Shown here piece by piece: positions 29,501 to 53,928 of a DNA stretch of 64,000 nt. This DNA is from Amycolatopsis sp. CA-230715 (GTDB taxonomy: Bacteria > Actinomycetota > Actinomycetes > Mycobacteriales > Pseudonocardiaceae), in contig NZ_CP059997.1 of the NCBI RefSeq assembly GCF_018736145.1, positions 2,045,501 through 2,109,500 of the forward strand, read 5' to 3'. Every line of letters begins with the position of its first letter. Within the stretch, counting starts at the first letter, position 1. The position numbers and the translations under genes were made by a program. Below the pieces are notes generated by a model, which saw nothing but the letters and a program-made list of their open reading frames with translations, made no database searches and was not told the DNA's origin.

Positions 29501-32500
29501 CAGCCGCACCCGCAGCGAAGTCGCGCCGGAGGCGTACAGCGAAACACCGGACCAGGCGAACGGCAGGCCGGGACCGGAACCGGTCAACGTGCCGAGGCCG
29601 AGCGGGTGGAGCGCCGCGTCGAACAGCGCGGGGTGGATCCCGAACCGGCTCGCGTCCTGGTGGTAGTCCGGCGGCAGCACCAGTTCGGCGAACACCTCGT
29701 CACCGGCCCACCACAGCGAACGCAGGCCTTGGAACGCCGGGCCGTAGTAGAACCCGGACTCGGTCAGATCCGCGTACATCGGCTCCGCCGAAACCGCTTC
29801 GGCGCCTTCGGGCGGCCACACCGTCAGCTCGTCGGCCGGTGCCTGCCGGTCGACGGCGGGCGCCAGCACGCCGCTCGCGTGCGGCTGCCACGGCTGGGTG
29901 CCGTCGGCGTCGGCGGGCTGGGAGTACAGCGTCACCGAACGGCGGCCGTCGTGCTCGATGCCGCTGACCACGAGCCGCAGCAGCACGGCGCCGTGCTCGG
30001 GCAGCACCAGCGGTGCCTGCAGGGTCAGCTCGTCGAGCACCCCGCAGCCGACCTGGTCACCGGCGTGGATGGCGAGTTCGACGAGTGCGGTACCCGGGAC
30101 GAGAACGGTGCCGCCGACCGCGTGCCCGGACAACCACGGGTGCGTGGCCAGGGAAACGCGCCCGGTGAACACGACCCCGGCTTCGTCGGGCAGTTCCACC
30201 GCGGCACCCAGCAGCGGGTGCCCACCGGGCAGCAACCCGGCCGAGGACACGTCACCGATCCCGCCGACCGATTCGAGCCAGTACCGCTCGCGCTGGAACG
30301 GGTAAGTGGGGAGGTCCACGGTTCGGGCGCCGGTGCCGTCGAAGAACGCTTGCCAGTCAACGGAAACACCTGCGGTGTGGAGTTTCGCGACGGCGGCGGT
30401 CAGGGTGTGCACCTCGTCGCGGTCGCGACGCAACGCGGTCACCGCCGTCACCTCGGACACCGATTCCGCGGCCATCCCGGTGAGGACACCGTCCGGGCCG
30501 AGTTCCAGGAACGTCGTCACACCCTGGTCAGCCAGATACCGGACGCCGTCGGCGAAGCGGACCGCATGCCGCACGTGCCGGACCCAGTAGTCCGGATCGG
30601 TCACATCCGCCACCGCACCGGTCACATTGGACACCACCGGCACCTTCGGCGCCTCAAACGTCAAGCTCTCCGCCACCTTGCGGAAGTCCGCCAGCATCGG
30701 CTCCATCCGCGGCGAATGAAACGCGTGCGACACCGTGAGCCGCTTCGTCTTCCACTCCCAAGACGCCTCGAACCCAGCGATCACATCCTCATCACCCGCG
30801 ACCACCACCGACCTCGGACCATTGATCGCCGCGATCGACACCTGCTCCTCGAACCCCTCCAGCAACGGAGCGATGTCAGCTTCGGTCGCCTGCACCGACA
30901 GCATCGCCCCACCGGTGGGCAGCGCCTGCATCAACCTGCCCCGCGCGACCACTAGCGCCGCCGCGTCCTCAAGCGACAACACCCCGGCCACATGCGCCGC
31001 GGTCAGCTCACCAATCGAATGCCCCGTCACGAAATCGGGACGGATACCCCACGACTCGACCAGCCGGTAAAGCGCGACTTCCAGCGCGAACAGGGAGGCT
31101 TGTGTGTACTGCGTCTGGTCGAGCGGCTCGCCGTCCTCGGCGAACATCAGGTCCTTGACCGGACGATCCAGGGACTTGTCCAGATACGCGCACACCGCGT
31201 CCAGGGCATCCGCGAAAACGGGGAACTCCCCATATAGCTCCCGGCCCATCCCCGCACGCTGCGAACCCTGACCAGAGAACAGGATCGCGGACAGCGCGGT
31301 GCCGCGAGCGAGACCTGTGACGACCGCACCCGACGGCGCGTCCTCGGCTATCGCCTTCAGCCCGCTCAGGAACTCGTCATGCTCCGCACCGACCACCACG
31401 GCGCGGTGTTCCAGCGCCGCACGGGTCGTCGCCAGCGAGAACGCGACGTCGACATCGGCACGACCATCCACATGCGACAGGAGGCGGGCAGCCTGCGCCC
31501 GCACCGCTTCCTTGCTCTTGCCCGAGAGCACCCACGGCAGCGGACGCGACACCGGCGTACGATCCGCGACCGCCGGAGTCTCGACCGCCGGAGCCTGCTC
31601 CACGATCGTGTGCGCGTTCGTCCCGCTCACCCCGAACGACGACACACCCGCACGCCGCGGCGCCCCCGTCTCCGGCCACTCGGCGTTCTCCGTCAGCAGC
31701 GAAACCGCACCCGCCGACCAGTCCACATGCGACGACGGCTCGTCCACGTGCAACGTCTTCGGCAACACCCCGTTCCGCATGGCGAGGACCATCTTGATCA
31801 CACCGGCGACCCCGGCCGCGGACTGCGTGTGCGCGATGTTCGACTTGATCGAGCCCAGCAGCAACGGGTTTTCCCGGTCGCGGCCGTAGGTCGCGAGCAG
31901 CGCCTGCGCCTCGATCGGATCACCCAGCACCGTCCCGGTACCGTGCGCCTCCACCGCGTCCACATCAGACGGAAAAAGCCCAGCGTTCGCCAACGCATCA
32001 CGGATCACCCGCTGCTGCGAAGGACCGTTCGGCGCCGTCAACCCGTTCGACGCACCATCCTGGTTCACCGCGCTGCCCCGGATCACGGCCAGCACCTCGT
32101 GCCCATTGCGGCGAGCGTCGGACAACCGCTCCACCAGCAGCATCCCGACGCCTTCGCCCCATCCGGTGCCGTCCGCGGCCTCCGCGAACGACTTGCACCG
32201 GCCATCACTCGCGAGCCCGCCCTGGCGGGCGAACTCCGCGAACGCGCCGGGCGTGACCATCACGGTGACGCCTCCGGCCAACGCCAGGGAACATTCACCG
32301 GCCCGCAGCGCCTGCGTCGCCAGGTGCAAGGCCACCAGGGACGACGAGCACGCGGTGTCCACGGTGACGGCGGGGCCTTCCAACCCGAGGGTGTAGGAAA
32401 CCCGGCCCGACACCACGCTGCCGGAGGTCCCGGTCATCAGGTAGCCCTCGACACCGTCGGGCACCTGTCCCAGCCCGGTGCCGTACGACGAGGTCGACGC

Positions 32501-32827
32501 ACCCGCGAACACCCCGGTCTTGCTGCCCCGCAACGAACTCGGATCGATCCCGGCCCGCTCGCACACCTCCCACGACGCCTCCAGCAACAACCGCTGCTGA
32601 GGATCCATCGCCAAAGCCTCACGCGGCGAAATACCGAACAACGCCGCATCGAACTCGCCGGCGTTCTCGACGAACCCGCCGGTGCTCTGGCCGAGCGCAC
32701 CCCAGCCGCGGTCCTCCGGCGCCGTCGACAACGCGTCGACCCCGGTGGAGACGAGCTGCCAGAGGCCCTCGGGCGAGTCCACCCCGCCGGGATAGCGGCA
32801 GGCCATCCCGATGATCGCGATCGGCTC
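26600..32827 (-). other. Module C2: KS-AT(malonyl)-DH-ER-KR-ACP plus C-terminal docking domain
   Basis: The KS (32827-31595) has TACSSS and EAHGTGT, with SNIAHT as in D3. The AT (about 31290-30270) has GHSIG and HAFH, predicting malonyl. The DH (about 30220-29410) has HAVGGTVLVP and DAALH. The ER (about 28880-27940) has GGVGMAA and MYPG. The KR (about 27925-27190) has TGGTGALG, VVDD and NYAAAN. The ACP (about 27120-26860) has MGFDSL. Predicted output: beta-CH2 without a branch. C2 and D3 look like sister copies of one module: same domain order, the same KS and AT variants, and a 223-bp exact repeat. The ER block is instead closest to E2. Confidence 0.9.
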
Positions 32828-35800
32828 GTCGGTCGCGGCCGCGACCGTCACGGGGGCGTCGGCCGCGCCGTCGGCACCGGTCACCTCGCGGAGCAGGTGG
32901 TCGGTGAGCACTTCGGCGTTGGGGTAGTCGAACACCAGCGTCGTCGGCAGCCGCACCCCGGTCGCGGCGGACAGCCGGTTGCGCATCTCGACCGCGGACA
33001 GTGAGTCGAAGCCCATGTCCCGGAACGCCTGGCCGGGTGAAACGTCCTGCGCACCGGCGAATCCGAGCACCGCGGCCGCCTCGGCCCGCACCAGGTCGAG
33101 CACCACGCGCTGGTGCTCGCTTTCGGCAAGCCCGGCCAGCCGCTGGGACAGCGCGGGACCGTCCACGGTACCACTGTCCACTGTGTCCGAAAGCGCCGTG
33201 ACGACTTCGGGGATCTCGCTGATCAGCGGCCGCGCGCGAGCCGCGGTGAAGCCGGGCACGAACCGGGTCCAGTCCACATCGGTCACCGCGACGACCGTCT
33301 CGTCGTGTTCGACGGCCTGCACCAGCGCCGACACGGCCAGCTCCGGTGCCATGCTCAGCACGCCGCGCCTGCGGAGCTGGCTCTCGGACTCCTCGTCGGC
33401 CGCGAGTCCCTCTCCGGCCCAAGCGCCCCAGGCGATCGAGGTGGCGGTGCGGCCGCGGGCGCGCCGGGATTCGGCGAGCGCGTCGAGGTAGGCGTTCGCG
33501 GCGCAGTAGGCGGGCTGCCCACCGCTGCCCCAAACCCCCGCGTTGGACGCGAACAGCACGAACGCGTCGAGTTCGGTGTCGCCGAGGAGTTCGTCGAGGT
33601 TCGCCGCGCCAAGGACCTTCGCGGTGGCGACTTCGGCGACGCCGCGAGCGTCGGTTTCGAGGATCGGGGCGAACCCGACCGCGCCCGCGGTGTGCACAAC
33701 GGCGCTCAGCGGCCCGAGTCCCGCCAGCAGCGCGGCGAGCGCGTCGCGGTCGGCGACATCGCAGGCGGCGATGGTGACCTCGGTGCCGAGCGCGGTCAGC
33801 TCCGCTTCGAGATCGGCCGCGCCTTCGGCGTCGCGGCCACGACGCGAGGTCAGGACGAGGTGTTCGGCGCCGTTGGCGGCGAGCCAGCGGGCGACGTGGC
33901 CGCCGAGCGCGCCGGTGCCACCGGTGATCAAGACGGTGCCCCTCGGCGTCCACGGACGCTCGGGTTCCTTGCCCTGCAAGGGAGCGCGCCACAGCCTGCG
34001 CGCGAACACGCCGGTGTCGCGCACCGCGACCTGGTCCTCGTCTTCGATCCCGGAGAGCGCGGCGACGACCCGCGCGGCGGCCCGGTCGTCGAGCACCGCG
34101 GGGAGGTCGATCATGCCGCCCCACCGCTGCGGGTGTTCCAGCCCGATCACGCGGCCGAGCCCCCACACCTGCGCCTGCGCCGGGCTCGGCGCGGCGTCGG
34201 CCCTGCCGACGGCCACCGCTGCCCTGGTCAGCAGCCACAGCGGCGCCTCGATGCCGAGATCGGCCAGCGCACCGACCAGTGCGACGGTCGCGGCGACGCC
34301 GAGCGGCACCGCCGGGAACTCCGGGTGCGGGCGCTCGTCGAGGCCCAGCAAGGAAACCACGCCCGCGGGCGGTGCCAGTTCACCGAGCCGGGCACCGAGT
34401 GCGGCGCGATCGGTGCCACCGGCGACCACCACCGCGTCGGCACCCTTGGCGCGCACCAATTCGGCGATCCGGTCGGAGTCCTCGCTGCCCTCAGGAGCGA
34501 CGACGAACCAGGTTCCCGACAGCTTCGCCGTGCCGCCCGCGGTCACCGGCTTCCAGCCGACCTGGTACCGCCAGTTGTCCACTGTGGACACAACCCGGCG
34601 TTGCTGGCGCCAGTTCGACAGCGCGGTGAAGCCTTCGGTGAAGGGACGGTCGCCGTCGATGCCCAGTGCCTCGCTCAGCGATGCCAGGTCGCCACGTTCG
34701 ACGGTGTCCCAGAACAAAGCCTCTTCGGAGTCTGCGGGCGCGCCGCCCTCCGCCACGGGCACCATCGTCGGCTGGATCCAGTACCGCTGGCGCTGGAACG
34801 CGTAGGTCGGCAGTTCGACGGTCTTGGCCCCGGTACCGGCGTAGAAGGCGTGCCAGTCCACGGCGACGCCCGCGACGTGGAGCACGGAAAGCGCGGTCAC
34901 GAGGGAAAGCACCTCGTCGCGGTCACGTCGCAGCGCGGGCACCAGTGCGACGTCCGAAACGGACTCTGCGGCCATTCCAGTGAGCACGCCGTCGGGACCC
35001 AGCTCCAGGAACCTCGTCGCACCCTGACCGGCGAGGTAGTGCACGCCGTCGGCGAACCGGACCGCTTCGCGGACGTGGCGGACCCAGTACCCGGGGTCGG
35101 TCACCTCGGTGACGTTCAAGGCCGCGCCGGTCACATTGGACACCACGGGGATCCGGGGTTCCTGGAACGACAGCCCCTCGGCGATCCGCTGGAACTCCGC
35201 GAGCATCGGTTCCATCCGCGGCGAGTGGAACGCGTGCGAAACCTTGAGGCGCTTGGTCTTCCACTCCCAGGACACCTCGAACCCAGCGATCACATCCTCA
35301 TCACCCGCGACCACAATGGACCTCGGCCCGTTGATCGCCGCGACCGACACCTTGTCCTCAAGCCCTTCCAGCAAGGGCTTGATCTCTTCCTCAGTGGCCT
35401 GCACCGAAAGCATTGCCCCACCAGTGGGCAGCGCCTGCATCAACCGTCCCCGAGCCGCCACCAACGCCGCCGCGTCCTCAAGCGACAGAACCCCGGCCAC
35501 ATGCGCCGCGGTCAGCTCACCAATCGAATGCCCCGTCACGAAATCCGGACGCACACCCCACGACTCGACCAACCGGTACAACGCCACTTCGAGCGCGAAC
35601 AGGGAAGCCTGCGTGTACTGCGTCTGATTAAGCAGCTCGCCGTCCTCGGCGAACATCAACTCCTTCACCGGACGATCCAGGGACCTGTCCAGTTCCACAC
35701 ACACCGCGTCCAACGCGGAAGCGAAAACGGGGAACTCCCCATATAGCTCCCGGCCCATCCCCGCACGCTGCGAACCCTGACCAGAGAACAACACCGCCGA

Positions 35801-37453
35801 CTTGCCGCGGCTGCCCTGCGCGACGCCCTGGACCAGCGCCGAGGACGCGGACCCGTCGGCCAGTGCCCGCAGCCCCGCGACCAAGTCGTCGCGTTCGGCG
35901 CCGACGAGCACCGCGCGGTGTTCGAGCGCCGCGCGGGTCGTCGCCAGCGAGTACGCCGCGTCCAGCTCGTCCAGACCGTCCACAACGGACAGGAGCCGGT
36001 CGGCCTGTGCTCGCAGCGCCTGCTCCGTCTTGCCGGAGAGCACCCACGGCAGCACGGCTGGGCGCTTGGTGGCCTCGGTGCTTTCCTCGGCCGCTTCCTC
36101 CGGTGGCGCCTGCTCGACGATGGCGTGCGCGTTCGTGCCGCTGATCCCGAACGACGACACCGCGGCGCGGCGGCTCCTCGGCGTTTCCGGCCACGAGGCG
36201 TTCTCGGTGAGCAGGGAGACCGCGCCGGAATCCCAGTCCACATGCGACGACGGCTGTTCGACGTGCAGCGTCTTCGGCATGATCCCGTGCCGCACCGCCA
36301 TGACCACCTTGATCAGCCCGGCGATCCCGGCGGCGGCCTGGGTGTGCCCGATATTGGACTTCACCGAGCCGAGCCGAACCGGCGCCTCGGCGGGCCTGCT
36401 CTGCCCGTAGGTCGCGAGCAGCGCCTGCGCTTCGATCGGGTCGCCGAGCGAAGTTCCCGTGCCGTGCGCCTCCACCAGGTCGATATCGGCGGCGGACAGG
36501 TTCGCACTATCGAGGGCCTGCCGGATCACCCGCTGCTGCGCCGGCCCGTTCGGCGCGGTCAGCCCGTTCGACGCGCCGTCGGAGTTCACCGCGGAACCCC
36601 GCACCACGGCCAGCACCCGGTGCCCGTTGCGGCGCGCGTCGGACAGCCGCTCCATCAGCACCACACCGGCGCCCTCGGCGGCGCCCATGCCGTCGGCCGC
36701 TTCGGAGAAGGCCTTGCACCGGCCGTCGGAGGCGAGCCCGTTCTTGCGGCCGAACTCCGCGAACACGCTCGGCTCGGCCACCATGGTCACGCCGCCGACG
36801 ATCGCGAGCGAGCATTCGCCGCGCCGCAGCGCCTGTGCGGCCAGGTGCATCGCGACGAGCGCCGACGAACACGCCGTGTCGACGGTCATCGACGGGCCTT
36901 CGAGCCCGAGCGAGTAGGCGATGCGGCCGGACACCACGCTGCCGGTGGTCCCGGTCATGACGTGCGCGGTGATCTGCTCCGGCAGCTCGCCGATGCCGAT
37001 CGCGTACCCCGAGGTCGCGGCGCCGGCGAACACCCCGGTCCGGCTCCCTCGCAACGAAAACGGGTCGATCCCGGCCCGTTCGATGGCCTCCCACGAGGTC
37101 TCCAGCAGCAGCCGCTGTTGCGGGTCCATCGCCAGTGCCTCGTTCGGGGAGATGCCGAAGAAGCCCGCGTCGAACTCGGTGCCGTCGAAGACGAAACCGC
37201 CCTCGGCGGCGTACATCGACGCGATGTCCCAGCCGCGGTCCTCCGGCACCGGGGTGATCACGTCGCGGCCGTCGACCACCAGGTCCCACAGCTCCTCCGG
37301 CGAGGTGACGCCTCCGGGGAACCGGCAGCTCATCGCGACGATCGCCATCGGCTCGAAATCGCGTTCCTCGAGCTCGCGGACCTGCCTGCGCGCCTGGCGC
37401 AGATCAGCGGTCGCGCGCTTGAGGTAGTCGCGGAGCTTGTTCTCGTTCTCCAT
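26600..37453 (-). CDS. PKS-C: bimodular type I polyketide synthase
   Basis: A complete 3617-residue protein with an ATG start, and AGGGGAG ten nt upstream as the ribosome site. It has an N-terminal docking helix (residues 1-33; KLRDYLKRATADL) and two modules. C1: KS 34-450, AT 555-888, KR 905-1411, ACP 1431-1521. C2: KS 1542-1953, AT 2054-2394, DH 2411-2681, ER 2858-3171, KR 3176-3421, ACP 3444-3531. The C-terminal docking region ends in DEIFDLIDNELGMS. Both ATs are malonyl type, so this protein adds four backbone carbons with no methyl branch: one hydroxyl, then one CH2. It sits 59 nt after PKS-B and 47 nt before PKS-D, and is probably cotranscribed with both. Confidence 0.97.
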   Translation of the reverse strand: MENENKLRDYLKRATADLRQARRQVRELEERDFEPMAIVAMSCRFPGGVTSPEELWDLVVDGRDVITPVPEDRGWDIASMYAAEGGFVFDGTEFDAGFFGISPNEALAMDPQQRLLLETSWEAIERAGIDPFSLRGSRTGVFAGAATSGYAIGIGELPEQITAHVMTGTTGSVVSGRIAYSLGLEGPSMTVDTACSSALVAMHLAAQALRRGECSLAIVGGVTMVAEPSVFAEFGRKNGLASDGRCKAFSEAADGMGAAEGAGVVLMERLSDARRNGHRVLAVVRGSAVNSDGASNGLTAPNGPAQQRVIRQALDSANLSAADIDLVEAHGTGTSLGDPIEAQALLATYGQSRPAEAPVRLGSVKSNIGHTQAAAGIAGLIKVVMAVRHGIMPKTLHVEQPSSHVDWDSGAVSLLTENASWPETPRSRRAAVSSFGISGTNAHAIVEQAPPEEAAEESTEATKRPAVLPWVLSGKTEQALRAQADRLLSVVDGLDELDAAYSLATTRAALEHRAVLVGAERDDLVAGLRALADGSASSALVQGVAQGSRGKSAVLFSGQGSQRAGMGRELYGEFPVFASALDAVCVELDRSLDRPVKELMFAEDGELLNQTQYTQASLFALEVALYRLVESWGVRPDFVTGHSIGELTAAHVAGVLSLEDAAALVAARGRLMQALPTGGAMLSVQATEEEIKPLLEGLEDKVSVAAINGPRSIVVAGDEDVIAGFEVSWEWKTKRLKVSHAFHSPRMEPMLAEFQRIAEGLSFQEPRIPVVSNVTGAALNVTEVTDPGYWVRHVREAVRFADGVHYLAGQGATRFLELGPDGVLTGMAAESVSDVALVPALRRDRDEVLSLVTALSVLHVAGVAVDWHAFYAGTGAKTVELPTYAFQRQRYWIQPTMVPVAEGGAPADSEEALFWDTVERGDLASLSEALGIDGDRPFTEGFTALSNWRQQRRVVSTVDNWRYQVGWKPVTAGGTAKLSGTWFVVAPEGSEDSDRIAELVRAKGADAVVVAGGTDRAALGARLGELAPPAGVVSLLGLDERPHPEFPAVPLGVAATVALVGALADLGIEAPLWLLTRAAVAVGRADAAPSPAQAQVWGLGRVIGLEHPQRWGGMIDLPAVLDDRAAARVVAALSGIEDEDQVAVRDTGVFARRLWRAPLQGKEPERPWTPRGTVLITGGTGALGGHVARWLAANGAEHLVLTSRRGRDAEGAADLEAELTALGTEVTIAACDVADRDALAALLAGLGPLSAVVHTAGAVGFAPILETDARGVAEVATAKVLGAANLDELLGDTELDAFVLFASNAGVWGSGGQPAYCAANAYLDALAESRRARGRTATSIAWGAWAGEGLAADEESESQLRRRGVLSMAPELAVSALVQAVEHDETVVAVTDVDWTRFVPGFTAARARPLISEIPEVVTALSDTVDSGTVDGPALSQRLAGLAESEHQRVVLDLVRAEAAAVLGFAGAQDVSPGQAFRDMGFDSLSAVEMRNRLSAATGVRLPTTLVFDYPNAEVLTDHLLREVTGADGAADAPVTVAAATDEPIAIIGMACRYPGGVDSPEGLWQLVSTGVDALSTAPEDRGWGALGQSTGGFVENAGEFDAALFGISPREALAMDPQQRLLLEASWEVCERAGIDPSSLRGSKTGVFAGASTSSYGTGLGQVPDGVEGYLMTGTSGSVVSGRVSYTLGLEGPAVTVDTACSSSLVALHLATQALRAGECSLALAGGVTVMVTPGAFAEFARQGGLASDGRCKSFAEAADGTGWGEGVGMLLVERLSDARRNGHEVLAVIRGSAVNQDGASNGLTAPNGPSQQRVIRDALANAGLFPSDVDAVEAHGTGTVLGDPIEAQALLATYGRDRENPLLLGSIKSNIAHTQSAAGVAGVIKMVLAMRNGVLPKTLHVDEPSSHVDWSAGAVSLLTENAEWPETGAPRRAGVSSFGVSGTNAHTIVEQAPAVETPAVADRTPVSRPLPWVLSGKSKEAVRAQAARLLSHVDGRADVDVAFSLATTRAALEHRAVVVGAEHDEFLSGLKAIAEDAPSGAVVTGLARGTALSAILFSGQGSQRAGMGRELYGEFPVFADALDAVCAYLDKSLDRPVKDLMFAEDGEPLDQTQYTQASLFALEVALYRLVESWGIRPDFVTGHSIGELTAAHVAGVLSLEDAAALVVARGRLMQALPTGGAMLSVQATEADIAPLLEGFEEQVSIAAINGPRSVVVAGDEDVIAGFEASWEWKTKRLTVSHAFHSPRMEPMLADFRKVAESLTFEAPKVPVVSNVTGAVADVTDPDYWVRHVRHAVRFADGVRYLADQGVTTFLELGPDGVLTGMAAESVSEVTAVTALRRDRDEVHTLTAAVAKLHTAGVSVDWQAFFDGTGARTVDLPTYPFQRERYWLESVGGIGDVSSAGLLPGGHPLLGAAVELPDEAGVVFTGRVSLATHPWLSGHAVGGTVLVPGTALVELAIHAGDQVGCGVLDELTLQAPLVLPEHGAVLLRLVVSGIEHDGRRSVTLYSQPADADGTQPWQPHASGVLAPAVDRQAPADELTVWPPEGAEAVSAEPMYADLTESGFYYGPAFQGLRSLWWAGDEVFAELVLPPDYHQDASRFGIHPALFDAALHPLGLGTLTGSGPGLPFAWSGVSLYASGATSLRVRLSSNGAGGVSILATDTTGQAVFSVDSLEIRPVPTDQLTAAGTTDRDWLFGVDWTPLPESGTAEASSVTLGADWGLSALDGVPELVLAEVPSSSGVDASEVRGVVGDVLSLVRSWLADGRCAGSRLVVVTRGAVPVGGSDVDVVGAAVWGLVRSAQSENPDRLVLVDTDGSLDPGAAVGTGEPQVAIRDGVVWAPRLGRAGAGSLVPPATGPWRLDVSSPGTLDNLVLVESPESVRELLPHEVRVGVRATGVNFRDVLIALGMYPGAAAMGSETAGVVLETGAEVSGLVPGDRVLGITELAFGPVAVADSRLLVRVPEGWSFEQAASTPTVFLTAYYGLHDLAGLHSGQKVLVHAAAGGVGMAAVQLVRHLGAEVFATASTGKWDTLREMGLDDEHIASSRDAGFGTKFPAVDVVVNSLTGELLDASLRLLKPGGVFVELGKADVRDPGQVAADYSGVQYRSFDLGDPAPERMQEMLTALLDLFEQGALTALPVRTWDVRRAGEALRFISQAKHVGKVVLTIPPALDPDGTVLVTGGTGALGALLARHLVTEHQVKHLLITSRRGGEAPGAADLVADLESLGATVTLAACDAADRDALAGVLAAIPEDHPLTGVVHTAGVVDDGVIDSLTPEKLEKVLRPKVDAAINLHELTQDLAMFVLYSSAAATFGAPGQGNYAAANAFLDALAQHRHSQGLPAQSLAWGLWATDGGMTGELGEADLQRMSRGGVLPLTPQHGLALFDKASTVDEPVLVPIGLDTGAIRQTDPAAVPPLLRGLARATVQRRTAAGQSAEADGPSLAQQLGALGEPERLRLVLDLVCGHVAAVLGLASAAAVDPLRPFQEMGFDSLTAVELRNRLGAETQLRLPHTIVFDNPTADALAAHLLAELPLEKGGQAAQLRQELDRLDSVLATTTVDDEEHEEITRRLNEVLAKWGNGRRAAAPSAAATDLESATADEIFDLIDNELGMS
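31593..31815. repeat. 223-bp exact repeat, copy 2 (end of KS of module C2)
   Basis: This is the partner of 14593-14815. It supports C2 and D3 being sister modules. Confidence 0.85.
32890..37354 (-). other. Module C1: KS-AT(malonyl)-KR(A-type)-ACP
   Basis: The KS (37354-36105) has TACSSA, EAHGTGT and SNIGHT, and reads GMGAAEGAG where most sisters have GTGWGEGVG. The AT (about 35790-34790) has GHSIG and HAFH, predicting malonyl. The KR (structural half about 34740-33960, catalytic half 33950-33220) has TGGTGALG and VWGSGGQPAYCAAN with the A-type Trp, and no LDD. The Ser motif reads FASN rather than FSSN, with the catalytic Ser kept. There is no DH. The ACP (about 33160-32890) has MGFDSL. Predicted output: unsubstituted alpha-carbon, beta-hydroxy (L). 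It acts on the methyl-branched unit from B3, leaving that hydroxyl beta to the predicted ketone. Confidence 0.88.
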
Positions 37454-37463
37454 CTGGCTGTGG

Positions 37464-37470
37464 CTCCCCT
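37464..37470 (-). promoter_or_regulatory. Ribosome binding site of PKS-C
   Basis: AGGGGAG on the minus strand, ten nt before the ATG at 37453, inside the 59-nt B-C gap. Nothing else is evident in that gap. Confidence 0.6.
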
Positions 37471-37512
37471 ACGCGGTGTTTCGGCTTCGCGGTGTTCGGC
37501 GGCGTGAGCCGG

Positions 37513-53556
<16,044 letters not shown>

Positions 53557-53562
53557 CTAAAG

Positions 53563-53570
53563 CCACCTCT
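53563..53570 (-). promoter_or_regulatory. Ribosome binding site of PKS-B
   Basis: AGAGGTGG on the minus strand, six nt before the GTG at 53556. It supports GTG as the start: the next residues are ANEETLRDYLKWVTADL, the same docking pattern that follows Met in PKS-C, D and E. Confidence 0.7.
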
Positions 53571-53651
53571 CGACGACCTGCAGCAAACCCAGCATCTGCT
53601 GCACAAGTTCTCCGGGCAGGGGCCAGCGGCCTGATGGCCCGCGCCCGGCTC

Positions 53652-53689
53652 CCGCGTACCGGCTCCACCAGGCCAGTGCCGGTACGTGG
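53652..53689 (-). terminator. Hairpin 2 in the A-B gap
   Basis: An 11-bp stem, CCGCGTACCGG with CCGGTACGTGG (one G-T pair), around a 16-nt loop, only three nt from hairpin 1. The two stems form a tandem structure. There is no T-tract. Confidence 0.4.
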
Positions 53690-53692
53690 CCG

Positions 53693-53723
53693 GGAGCGGC
53701 CGACGCCGGGCACCGGCCGCTCC
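53693..53723 (-). terminator. Hairpin 1 in the A-B gap (terminator or attenuator-like)
   Basis: A perfect 10-bp stem, GGAGCGGCCG with CGGCCGCTCC, around an 11-nt loop. No run of T follows in the direction of transcription, as is common for actinomycete hairpin terminators. It comes downstream of the proposed promoter, so it could also act on the PKS-B leader transcript. Confidence 0.45.
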
Positions 53724-53865
53724 GTCCTCCTCGCGCGCGAAGCGCCCCCGGGACACCCGGGCGCATCACCCTGACCAGTACCAAGGCCGAATCGCGATGC
53801 AATGCCCCAAGGAATCGCCAGCCCGCCCGGTACGCGGTCATGCGTGGTGGATTGAATTAAACTTC

Positions 53866-53884
53866 ACTACGGAACGGTAGTTCC
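53866..53884. promoter_or_regulatory. Overlapping palindromes, possible repressor operator
   Basis: On the plus strand ACTACGGAACGGTAGT (53866-53881) is an inverted repeat, ACTAC/GTAGT, around six bases. It overlaps a second one, GGAAC-GGTA-GTTCC (53871-53884). The pair covers the proposed -10 box of PKS-B. Size and symmetry would suit a TetR-like dimer, but the regulator is not in the window. Confidence 0.35.
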
Positions 53885-53903
53885 CCTTATCCGATGCCGA
53901 CAA
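53874..53903 (-). promoter_or_regulatory. Possible sigma-70-type promoter for PKS-B
   Basis: On the minus strand, TTGTCG (53903-53898) and TACCGT (53879-53874) are separated by 18 nt, a workable spacing for a housekeeping actinomycete promoter. They lie just downstream of the PKS-A stop and about 320 nt before the PKS-B GTG. The -10 box is a weak match. This is inference from spacing and position only. Confidence 0.3.
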
Positions 53904-53928
53904 CCCCTATGGGCCCCTACCCAGCGCC

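Larger units (their letters stand above)
53557..53928 (-). other. 372-nt intergenic region between PKS-A and PKS-B
   Basis: This is the only stretch over 300 nt without a convincing gene. It is AT-richer near 53840-53890. Reading in the direction of transcription it holds a possible promoter with an overlapping palindrome (53866-53903), then two tandem GC-rich hairpins (53723-53693 and 53689-53652), then the PKS-B ribosome site. A 94-codon frame (53841-53557) stops directly at the PKS-B start, but it shows no recognisable domain and no strong codon bias, so I do not call it a gene. The arrangement suggests a separate promoter for PKS-B to E. Confidence 0.6.

Noticed and set aside
53557..53841. 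94-codon minus-strand frame filling most of the A-B gap and ending at the PKS-B start
   Set aside because: No known domain, no clear third-position bias and no ribosome site. The region is better explained by hairpins and leader sequence.
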